From: an uncultured Campylobacter sp.
Lineage (GTDB): Bacteria > Campylobacterota > Campylobacteria > Campylobacterales > Campylobacteraceae
NCBI RefSeq assembly: GCF_937997465.1
Contig: NZ_CALKTQ010000047.1
Location: 1-22,217, forward strand
DNA length: 22,217 bases
Direction of reading: 5' to 3'
This document shows positions 16,187 to 22,217 of this stretch, one piece after another. A model generated the notes under the pieces. That model saw only the letters and a list, made by a program, of their open reading frames with translations, was not told where the DNA came from and made no database searches. The position numbers were made by a program, and so were the translations under genes. The number at the start of each line of letters is the position of its first letter. The stretch's first letter is position 1.

Positions 16187-16208
16187 TTAAACTAAGTTTT
16201 TAGTTTAA
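16187..16208. promoter_or_regulatory. 22-bp palindrome over the -35 region of the fumarate hydratase promoter
   Basis: Perfect 9-bp arms TTAAACTAA (16187-16195) and TTAGTTTAA (16200-16208) surround a 4-nt centre (GTTT). It ends 5 bp before the TATAAT at 16214, so it covers about -20 to -42 of the plus-strand promoter. This is where a repressor, or an activator bound at the -35, would act. No known regulator is assigned; chance in AT-rich DNA is possible but less likely for 9 perfect bp per arm. Confidence 0.5.
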
Positions 16209-16213
16209 CGGAA

Positions 16214-16219
16214 TATAAT
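16214..16219 (+). promoter_or_regulatory. -10 element of the fumarate hydratase operon
   Basis: GGAATATAATCC contains a consensus TATAAT 29 nt before the ATG at 16249. The start site would be near 16226 and the short leader contains the AAGGAGAG ribosome binding site. Confidence 0.65.
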
Positions 16220-16248
16220 CCATTAAAATTTCAATACAAGGAGAGATC

Positions 16249-17094
16249 ATGAAAACGATCCAAGCGAATGAAATTACCAAAGTAGTCAGCGAGCTTTGCA
16301 AAAAAGCCTGTTATCAAGTCACGCCCGACATGCGCGCAGCATTTGAGAAAGCGCGCGAGAACGAGACTTCGCCTATCGGCAAAGATATCTTAGGCAAGCT
16401 CTTACAAAATGCCGATTTGGCGGCAAAAGAGGTCGCGCCGATCTGCCAAGATACCGGTATGACGGTGGTTTTTGTCGAACTTGGTCAGGACGTGCATATC
16501 CAGGGCGGATATTTGGAGGATGCTATCAACGCAGGCGTTGCGGACGGCTACGTAGGCGGCTATCTGCGTAAATCCGTGGTCGCAGAGCCGCTTTTTGAGC
16601 GTAAAAACACCACAAACAATACCCCTGCGGTCATCAATACCCGCATCATCCCCGGCGACAAGCTTAAGATAAAAGTAGCTCCGAAGGGCTTTGGCAGCGA
16701 AAACAAATCGGTGCTAAAAATGCTCGTTCCTGCAGACGGCATCGAGGGGGTAAAAAAGGTATTTTTAGAGGCGGTCAAATACGCAGGCCCTAACGCCTGT
16801 CCTCCGATGGTCGTAGGCGTCGGTATCGGCGGCACGATGGATAAGGCGGCGCTTTTAGCCAAGCAAGCCGCGGTTCGCTCGATCGACAGCAGAAATCCCG
16901 ACGAGCGCTACGCCAAGCTAGAGGATGAGCTACTGGAGATGGCGCGCGCTACGGGCGTCGGTCCGCAGGGTTTGGGTGGCATAAACACCGCCGTTAAGGT
17001 AAATGTAGAGTGGTATCCGACCCACATAGCGGGGCTTCCGGTCGCCGTTAATATCAACTGCCACGCGGCTCGCCATGCCGACGCTGAACTATAA
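16249..17094 (+). CDS. class I fumarate hydratase, alpha subunit
   Basis: The 281-residue catalytic subunit of a two-subunit, [4Fe-4S]-dependent class I fumarase converts fumarate to malate in the cytoplasm, in the TCA or reductive branch that feeds fumarate respiration. The three cluster ligands are visible: Cys66 (PICQDTG), Cys184 (NACPP) and Cys271 (NCHAARH). GGTMDKA and GGINTAVKV are also family features. Length is typical for the separate alpha subunit. A strong AAGGAG site sits before the ATG. The beta subunit follows with its ribosome binding site over this gene's stop codon. L-tartrate dehydratase alpha is the only close alternative; the genus's metabolism makes fumarase much more likely. 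Confidence 0.93.
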   Translation: MKTIQANEITKVVSELCKKACYQVTPDMRAAFEKARENETSPIGKDILGKLLQNADLAAKEVAPICQDTGMTVVFVELGQDVHIQGGYLEDAINAGVADGYVGGYLRKSVVAEPLFERKNTTNNTPAVINTRIIPGDKLKIKVAPKGFGSENKSVLKMLVPADGIEGVKKVFLEAVKYAGPNACPPMVVGVGIGGTMDKAALLAKQAAVRSIDSRNPDERYAKLEDELLEMARATGVGPQGLGGINTAVKVNVEWYPTHIAGLPVAVNINCHAARHADAEL

Positions 17095-17099
17095 GGAGG
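17093..17099 (+). promoter_or_regulatory. ribosome binding site that decides the beta-subunit start
   Basis: AAGGAGG overlaps the TAA stop of the alpha subunit and ends 5 nt before the ATG at 17105. It supports that start over an in-frame ATG at 17075 lying inside the alpha-subunit gene. Confidence 0.85.
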
Positions 17100-17104
17100 A
17101 AATC

Positions 17105-17665
17105 ATGTCAGAAGTTAAAAGAATTACCGCACCTTTCGATAAAAGCGTAGTAAAAAGCCTAAAGGCGGGCGATAACGTCCTAATCAGCGGCACCATCATC
17201 GCAGCTCGCGACGCCGCGCACAAGGCTCTAACCGAAACCCTCGCTCGCGGCGAGAAGCTACCCGTAAACTTAGCGGGCGAGACGATATATTATCTGGGGC
17301 CGACTCCTGCCAAACCGGGTCAGGCAATCGGTGCTGCAGGGCCTACGACTAGCGGACGCATGGATAAATACACTCCTACGATGATAAACGAAGTAGGCAT
17401 CAACGGCATGATCGGCAAGGGCTACCGCAGCGACGCCGTCGTCGAGGCGATGAAAAAATCAGGCTGCGTCTATATGGTCGCCATCGGCGGCGCGGGCGCG
17501 CTGATTAGCCAAAGTATTAAAAAATACGAAGTGCTAGCCTACCCCGAGCTCGGCCCCGAGGCGGTCGCGAGGCTGACCGTCGAGGATTTCCCGGCTATCG
17601 TAGCGATCGACAGCGAGGGCAACAATTTCTACGAAGTAGGACAGGCGCCTTATAGAAAAATTTAA
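17105..17665 (+). CDS. class I fumarate hydratase, beta subunit
   Basis: From the ATG at 17105 the protein has 186 residues. It is the C-terminal (beta) part of class I fumarases: VLISGTIIAARDAAHK near the N-terminus, YYLGPTPAKPGQ, GPTTSGRMDKYTP and MIGKGYRS follow the family order. The beta subunit helps bind substrate and completes the active site of the alpha subunit. An upstream in-frame ATG at 17075 would add ten residues and overlap the alpha gene by 20 nt, but lacks a comparable ribosome binding site. No clear terminator follows; the next 380 bp are AT-word-rich spacer. Confidence 0.92.
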   Translation: MSEVKRITAPFDKSVVKSLKAGDNVLISGTIIAARDAAHKALTETLARGEKLPVNLAGETIYYLGPTPAKPGQAIGAAGPTTSGRMDKYTPTMINEVGINGMIGKGYRSDAVVEAMKKSGCVYMVAIGGAGALISQSIKKYEVLAYPELGPEAVARLTVEDFPAIVAIDSEGNNFYEVGQAPYRKI

Positions 17666-18045
17666 ATTTTGCTAGCGGCGTCCTCGCGGCGCTTTTTGCG
17701 GCGCGGGCGTTCGTAAATTTATCAGCGTTCGCTTGGGCGCCCTAAATTTCGCGGCATAAACTACGGCGTCTATTTTGCGAAATTTTACGCTGTCACGCAG
17801 TGAAATTTTATAGCGAAATTTAAATCGCGCCCGTAAAATTTTATCTCTCTTACGACGCGGAATTTTTAAAATTTCGCGCCGCTTAAATTTCTACAGAAAT
17901 TCCGCCTTCGCTCCATTTAAACAATCAGCCGCTAAAATTTAATCGCAAATTTATCCAAGTCTAAATTTTAAAATTTCGTCGCCGTTCGTAAGCAAATTTA
18001 AAGCCCGCAAGCGTCATAATCCATCTCAAATTTAAAAGGAGCAAA
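17666..18045 (+). other. 380-bp spacer, rich in AAATTT/AAAATTTT words
   Basis: No gene is seen. GC-rich pieces alternate with self-complementary AAATTT or AAAATTTT words in GCGAAATTT, GTGAAATTTT and GCGGAATTT contexts. An imperfect hairpin near 17860-17882 (CGCGGAATTTTT and AAAATTTCGCG) might end transcription of the fumarase operon but has no good T-run. CATAAT at 18015-18020 may be the -10 of the next gene. Confidence 0.45.
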
Positions 18046-19074
18046 ATGAGCGCAAGCGAGCTGGAGCAGATCAGACTGGGGCTTTTGTATAAGGCGAAAA
18101 GAAATATGATCTTAGCGGCGGCGTGCATGCTCGGCTACGGCGCGTTTTTGTTATACAAACTGCGCGACGGAGGAGGCATGGCGGATTTGTTGCCGCTTAT
18201 AGGATTATTCGCGGTTGTTCTTATAGTAGCCGTTTTGTGCGATGAAAGCTCCATAAAAGCCAAGATAATCTACGCTGCCTGCCTTTTTGCTATGAGCCTA
18301 TTTCTAAACGATTTACAAAATCGCCCCACGATTTCCAAATATATCTTACTCGCGATTATAACTTTAATCTTGGCTGCTTCGAGCTTATTCGTATTATTTA
18401 GAGTCTTCAAACGAGATTATTCGATAAAATTTCGGCGCGCTTTTAAAGAGCACTATCTAATGCCCTATTTTAAGGCGTTCGGCTACCGATATGAAATTTC
18501 AGGCGATATCGATCCTGCTAAACTCAAGCTCTCCGGGCTCTTTTTTCGACTAGACAGATACTCATACGGCAACGACAGGGTCTCGGGCGTTTATGACGGC
18601 GTGAGTTTTGCCTTTTGCGACGTGAGCTTATTTAATAGATTTTCGAAAAGCGAAATCCTCGGCACCTTTTTCTACGCGGAATTTAACAAACGCATAAGTG
18701 CCAAAACCCTGATCTTTCCCGCTCGCACCGGCGCGCCGAACACCCTCGGGCTAAAAAAGATCGATATGGACGATGCGGAGTTTAACGCCGCCTTCGCCGT
18801 GTATTGCGAGGACGCGACGAGTGCGATGTATATTTTAACGCCCGCCTTTATGCGGGAGCTCTTGCGCTTCGCAGGCGCCGTAGCCGCGCCCGTCAGTCTT
18901 AGCTTTTTAGATAGCAAAATTTATATTTTCGTAAATACGGGGCGCGATAATTTCGAGCCGGACATCGACGAAAGCGTGCTGCGCCGCGACCCTGCCGCGC
19001 AGCTCAAGCGCGAGCTTTCGCACTTTTTAGCGATCGTAAAAAACCTAAAACTAAACGAAAGAATTTGGAGCTAG
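18046..19074 (+). CDS. DUF3137-like membrane protein
   Basis: The 342-residue protein has about four membrane helices in its first 125 residues (about 20-37, 47-64, 70-88, 99-120) and a cytosolic C-terminal domain. That domain carries the pattern of the DUF3137 family: a helix with FKEHYLMPYFKAFGY, then SGLFFR..DRYSYGNDRVSGVYDGV.FAFCDVSLF, and FYAEFNKRISAKTLIFPA. Proteins of this family often neighbour LemA-type proteins, but no LemA is seen here; the function is unknown. AAAGGAG precedes the ATG and CATAAT lies about 26 nt upstream. The gene faces the next one (19420-20424) convergently. It lies alone on the plus strand between AT-word-rich spacers, with no sign of truncation. Confidence 0.75.
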   Translation: MSASELEQIRLGLLYKAKRNMILAAACMLGYGAFLLYKLRDGGGMADLLPLIGLFAVVLIVAVLCDESSIKAKIIYAACLFAMSLFLNDLQNRPTISKYILLAIITLILAASSLFVLFRVFKRDYSIKFRRAFKEHYLMPYFKAFGYRYEISGDIDPAKLKLSGLFFRLDRYSYGNDRVSGVYDGVSFAFCDVSLFNRFSKSEILGTFFYAEFNKRISAKTLIFPARTGAPNTLGLKKIDMDDAEFNAAFAVYCEDATSAMYILTPAFMRELLRFAGAVAAPVSLSFLDSKIYIFVNTGRDNFEPDIDESVLRRDPAAQLKRELSHFLAIVKNLKLNERIWS

Positions 19075-19419
19075 CAGGCGGCTCGCCGCAGCTTTGCGTG
19101 TCACAGCCTCGCGCACCATAGCTTCACACGCCGCGCCGCAGCTCCACATGCTACAGCTCTGCGCGCCTTGAAATTTGAAATTTTAAAATTTTGCTTTTCG
19201 ATTTCGTGCTTTGGAATTTTAAGGCGCGTAAAATTCCGCGCGTTTTGAAATTTAAAATTTTAATCCACACTGCGAAATTCTGCACCGTAAAATTTGAAAT
19301 CCTGAAAATAAAATCCGCGCCTTGAAATTTTACGCTTTGAAATTTAGAATTTTAAAATTTCGCAGCCGAAATCTTACGCGCCTGAAATTTAGCGCACCCG
19401 CCAAGCATCATGGTACCCA
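19075..19419. repeat. spacer built of degenerate short repeats
   Basis: No gene is seen between the two convergent neighbours. The left part holds a two-unit degenerate repeat, with GCCGCAGCT at 19085 and again at 19135 (50 bp apart), followed each time by similar GC-rich words. The rest repeats the word GCGC-(CTTG or TTTTG)-AAATTT several times (near 19162, 19240, 19318, 19380), with AAATTT and AAAATTTT cores of two-fold symmetry. Confidence 0.5.
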
Positions 19420-20424
19420 TCAAAGCCCCTGCGCGCTAGAGGGCGCGACTAACTCCTCTATAATTTTACCGGGCTCGCAATGAATTATTTTACTCTCTAT
19501 CGTAAATTTTTCGCCGTCAAATTTAAAGTATTGATATTCATCGACAAGCTCGCCGTCCGGGTATTTATCGCTATATTTTACCTTAAGAGCGCCCAGTATG
19601 CCGTTTTCAAAGGTCAAAAACGTCCTTTTAGCGTATTTATTCTTTATCTCGTCACTGCCGTCTAAATATGAAAAAAAATCATATTCTATGCCGAATCGAG
19701 CGGAGTCGTGCGGCGGCGGCACCAAAGAGCTCCTTTTAGAGCAGTCGCAATCTCCGCCGCATGAACGGACGTAGTGGAGGAATATATTCGCTAGGTTTAT
19801 ACCCGCTTCGCTTGCTTCTACCGCCCAAAATTCGTCGTTTGTGAGCTTAGTAGAGCCCTTTGATCCTCCGTAAATAAGATATAGATTTTCTTTAACTTTA
19901 AAAACTTTTATCACTCGATCGCCGCCCCATGCGGTACCGACTGCCCAATCGCCGCAGGCGCAATCCCGCCTGCCGCCAAGAACGCATTCTTGCATCTGCT
20001 GCGCACCTTTGTCTGCAAAATCCATAATGAAATTTTGCCCGCCGCTTACGTATTGATACGCTACGTAGCTCGCGCCCATCGTGCCGCCAGTGCTGATATC
20101 TACCGAATATGCCCGAAACTTGCCGTCCTGCGAGATCGCCATATTCGGGGCGAACCTCAAGGATTTTAAAATTTGAGGCGCTCTCTCGCCCGCGCTTTGC
20201 AAAAACTCCATAAACGCAGCCCTTAACCTAACGATGCTCTCGCAAGGCGTACCATCGGGGCGATGCCTGGCTTCATCGATTTCTTTCAGCGCCGCGTCTA
20301 AATTTGCCGTTAAAATTTCTAGGTTTTGATCCTTTTGAGCGCTGTTTGCACCTTCTGCCAAAGCGGGCGCTGCCTCGGCGAACATGAAGCTTAATAAGCA
20401 CAAAAACGAGATTAAAATTTTCAA
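19420..20424 (-). CDS. secreted protein of unknown function with mature cysteines
   Basis: The 334-residue protein is not recognised. The start is TTG at 20422-20424, preceded by AAAGGATGCGAC at good spacing, and gives a normal signal peptide (MKILISFLCLLSF, then AEAAPALA/EG near residue 23). The mature part has an early helical segment (about 32-90) and then a likely beta-rich part. Eight cysteines lie at 61, 147, 155, 157, 222, 226, 228 and 316; CVLGGRRDCAC (147-157) and CGGDCDC (222-228) suggest two compact disulfide or metal sites. It is convergent with the DUF3137-like gene and lies downstream of the low-complexity membrane gene on the same strand, with a 190-bp spacer between them, so any operon is uncertain. 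Confidence 0.65.
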   Translation of the reverse strand: MKILISFLCLLSFMFAEAAPALAEGANSAQKDQNLEILTANLDAALKEIDEARHRPDGTPCESIVRLRAAFMEFLQSAGERAPQILKSLRFAPNMAISQDGKFRAYSVDISTGGTMGASYVAYQYVSGGQNFIMDFADKGAQQMQECVLGGRRDCACGDWAVGTAWGGDRVIKVFKVKENLYLIYGGSKGSTKLTNDEFWAVEASEAGINLANIFLHYVRSCGGDCDCSKRSSLVPPPHDSARFGIEYDFFSYLDGSDEIKNKYAKRTFLTFENGILGALKVKYSDKYPDGELVDEYQYFKFDGEKFTIESKIIHCEPGKIIEELVAPSSAQGL

Positions 20425-20614
20425 GTCGCATCCTTTAAATCTTTGATTTTCGCTAGATTATAGCGCAAATTTGCGCCGCGCGAGATTTGGATTTAGAATT
20501 TGCGCCCTCAATTTAAAACCCGAATCCGCTCGCTGCGGAATTCTGCGAAATTTAGAAATTTGAAATTCCTTGAAGTTGCAAAATTCCGCGAGGCTGCCGT
20601 TTGAAATTCGCCTT

Positions 20615-22075
20615 TCAAAGCATAAGGCTAAGCAGCAGCAAAAATCCGATGAAGCTTAGGGCGTTGCCGAAGGAGCCGCCGATGTGATCGCCGAGCTGCG
20701 TCAGCACAAGCGCGCCGCCTAGACGCAGACCTATTTGTAGCGCCACGCCCGCGATAAAATCTATTGCGCGACGAAGTCCGCTGCGCGTATCGCCGAGCTT
20801 GGTGCTGCGGCTTTGATTCCAAAGCCCACTAACGCGGTAGTCTTTGTAGCGAGCGCGGAGAATATCGCCGTTTTGCAGCTCGAAGCTCTGCGAGGCATCC
20901 TTTGTCTTAGCGGGCGCCGCGACTTCGGCGGAGCGGGCGGAATTTATAGAATTTGCTGAGTTAGTAGAATTTACAGAGCTTATGGAATTTACTGATTTCG
21001 CAAAATTCTTAATACTCGTAGAATTTGCGGAATTTTCTGCGTCTAAATTCTTAAATTTCATGCAATTTTCGCCGTCCGCAAGCTCCGCTAAATTTTGATC
21101 CGCACGTAGCGCGTCAGAGACGATACGCCGCTTGCTATCGCCCGATAAATATAGCCCGTCCAGCGCGAAGCCATAGTAATAAACGTCGCCGCTTTGCAGC
21201 ACGCGCACGCCGCTAGCATAGCCCTCCGCTTCGCCACTTCGCTTGGGCTCTTTGGAGTGCGCGAGAGCCGCAAATATGCGTCCGAACTTTGCGGCGCGCC
21301 AGTCTCTTCGCATAAATCTAAAGCTGCAATACGCAAAAGGCGCGAGGATGAGCAGGGCTAGCAGTCCGGCAGGAGCCCTTGCATCAAAGATAAAGATTAT
21401 ACAGTAGATGCTCATCGCGGCTAGCGCTACGCCGAAGGCTGCGAATATCGCGGCGAGCGCCGTACTGCCGGCGTCCTTCCAGCGCTGCGCGCCCAGGCTT
21501 AGATTAACAAAATCTATCGGAAGGGCGGAAGCGGCGGGGTTTGCCAAAGCGTCGCCACGGCTCTCGCGAGTAGAATTTAAAGAGAGGGAGCCACTTAAAT
21601 CTTTGCGGATAAAACCCGAAGCGGCAGAATTTATGTCGCTGCGATCTTTGCCCACTAAATCAGATACCGCAGAATTTTGGCGCACGCTTGCCGCGGTATC
21701 GCTATGTGCATCGCAGTCTAAATTTGCGACAGTGGAATTTCCGCTACTTGAAACTTCGCAGTTAGGGCGCTCTGCGGAATTTTCACCGCTTAAATCGGCG
21801 CTGCTTAAAGCCTCGCGATCGGAATTTAAGCCCCTAAAAGCCTCGCGGCTGGAATTTGAGTTTGAAGCCTCATATATCACCGCCAGCTCGTCGCCCTCGC
21901 GTATCGGCAGATAAAGTCCGTCGCGCCTTAAATTTAAAATTCCCGCAAAGCGCAAGCCCTCCAGCGTAAAGCTAAATTTAGCCGCGTCTGCAGGTGCGGG
22001 CTCAAGCTTCAAATCCCTAGCCGTGCCGCGAGCAAGCTTGATACGTCGCGGCGAAAGAAGTTTAGCAAACCCCAT
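20615..22075 (-). CDS. membrane protein of unknown function with two Asn/Ser-rich loops
   Basis: The 486-residue protein is not recognised. Predicted helices lie at about 204-230, 236-254, 437-460 and 468-486. Residues 1-70 and about 285-340 look like folded soluble domains (GLYLPIREGDELAVIYEA and VYYYGFALDGLYLSG share a similar beta-type pattern). Two loops are low complexity and rich in Asn-Ser: about 71-185, with a repeated LNSxRE motif (83-88 and 166-171, with NSSREA at 74-79), and about 345-385, with NS repeated every two to four residues. The ATG at 22075 is preceded by AAAGG. It lies 35 nt after the TerC-like gene, so may be co-transcribed with it. The loops contain the same GAATTT-type words as the spacers nearby. 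Confidence 0.65.
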   Translation of the reverse strand: MGFAKLLSPRRIKLARGTARDLKLEPAPADAAKFSFTLEGLRFAGILNLRRDGLYLPIREGDELAVIYEASNSNSSREAFRGLNSDREALSSADLSGENSAERPNCEVSSSGNSTVANLDCDAHSDTAASVRQNSAVSDLVGKDRSDINSAASGFIRKDLSGSLSLNSTRESRGDALANPAASALPIDFVNLSLGAQRWKDAGSTALAAIFAAFGVALAAMSIYCIIFIFDARAPAGLLALLILAPFAYCSFRFMRRDWRAAKFGRIFAALAHSKEPKRSGEAEGYASGVRVLQSGDVYYYGFALDGLYLSGDSKRRIVSDALRADQNLAELADGENCMKFKNLDAENSANSTSIKNFAKSVNSISSVNSTNSANSINSARSAEVAAPAKTKDASQSFELQNGDILRARYKDYRVSGLWNQSRSTKLGDTRSGLRRAIDFIAGVALQIGLRLGGALVLTQLGDHIGGSFGNALSFIGFLLLLSLML

Positions 22076-22110
22076 TCGCGCCTTTCAGATCCTGCAAAAT
22101 TCCGTTCCTC

Positions 22111-22217
22111 CTATTTCGCGGCGGATTTTTTGCGGATCTGGATATTGATGAGCTCCACCAGCAGCGAAAACGCCATCGAGAAGTAGATGTAGCCCTTAGG
22201 TATGTGAAAGCCCAGCC
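22111..22217 (-). CDS. TerC/YgdQ-family membrane protein, C-terminal end only
   Basis: The last 34 codons and the stop (TAG at 22111-22113) are in the window. They read HIPKGYIYFSMAFSLLVELI, then a basic tail ending KKSAAK. This closely matches the C-terminus of the TerC/YgdQ (UPF0053) membrane family, in which HVPKGYIYFAM-type sequence forms the last helix. The family has been linked to metal ion (often manganese) export or membrane protein handling, but the member's exact role cannot be said from this part. It is upstream of, and likely co-transcribed with, the low-complexity membrane gene. Confidence 0.85.
   Translation of the reverse strand, partial: LGFHIPKGYIYFSMAFSLLVELINIQIRKKSAAK

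Noticed and set aside
17075..17104. Longer start for the fumarase beta subunit
   Set aside because: The ATG at 17105 follows AAGGAGG at good spacing and fits the family N-terminus; the earlier ATG is inside the alpha gene without such a site.
17666..17710. Terminator after the fumarase operon
   Set aside because: The GC-rich stretch (GCGGCGTCCTCGCGGCGC followed by TTTTT) does not form a clean stem; only partial pairing is possible.
21408..21914. 168-codon open frame on the plus strand
   Set aside because: It lies antisense to the 486-residue membrane gene, over its low-complexity loop. The repeated GAATTT words make both strands look open and repetitive; no good ribosome binding site is seen.
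1..22217. CRISPR array, tRNA, insertion sequence or phage genes
   Set aside because: No regularly spaced identical repeats, tRNA fold, transposase or integrase motif was seen on either strand.

Overview
The window reads as chromosomal DNA of a Campylobacterota (Epsilonproteobacteria) species, most likely one of the higher-GC, oral-type Campylobacter (gracilis/showae/rectus/curvus-like). The reasons are the mcc-type sulfite respiration cluster, the epsilon-type Hao/NapC-like pair, many Campylobacter-style promoters (a TATAAT-like -10 with T-rich upstream DNA and no clear -35), and spacers full of AAATTT/AAAATTTT words. The species cannot be fixed from the sequence. I see no phage, insertion sequence, CRISPR array, tRNA or rRNA.

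Positions 1-10672, all on the minus strand, hold an anaerobic respiration locus. Transcription runs from right to left. A two-component system comes first: mccR, then mccS, a membrane kinase with a haem c motif in its sensor domain. The structural genes follow: mccA (octahaem cytochrome c, copper-type sulfite reductase with a CX15CH haem site), mccB (FKBP-type prolyl isomerase), mccC (Tat-exported protein with four Fe-S clusters), mccD (NrfD-like quinol-oxidising membrane subunit), ccsA1 (CcsBA-type haem c synthase), a secreted Cys-rich Sel1-repeat protein, and the start of a NosL-like copper chaperone cut by the window edge. MccD and MccC should pass electrons from menaquinol to periplasmic MccA. 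CcsA1 attaches the unusual haem, MccB probably helps folding, and the NosL-like protein is a natural candidate for copper delivery. A strong hairpin lies 3 nt after the mccA stop codon.

Positions 10673-13833 are a sparse stretch. It holds a four-helix membrane protein with a His/Met-rich tail, a small lipoprotein, about 1.2 kb of apparently non-coding AT-word-rich DNA, and a hypothetical acidic protein.

Positions 14003-16049 (minus) hold a second respiratory unit: a tetrahaem NapC/NrfH-type quinol dehydrogenase (haoC) and an octahaem Hao-family cytochrome (haoA), closed by a clear intrinsic terminator. From 16187, on the plus strand, lies a divergent two-subunit class I fumarate hydratase operon with its own promoter and a palindrome over its -35 region.

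Positions 17666-22217 hold less well understood genes: a DUF3137-like membrane protein, a secreted Cys-containing protein of unknown function, a membrane protein with two Asn-Ser-rich low-complexity loops, and the C-terminus of a TerC/YgdQ-family membrane protein. The spacers here are built from degenerate short repeats around GAAATTT/AAAATTTT, and related words occur inside the low-complexity gene.
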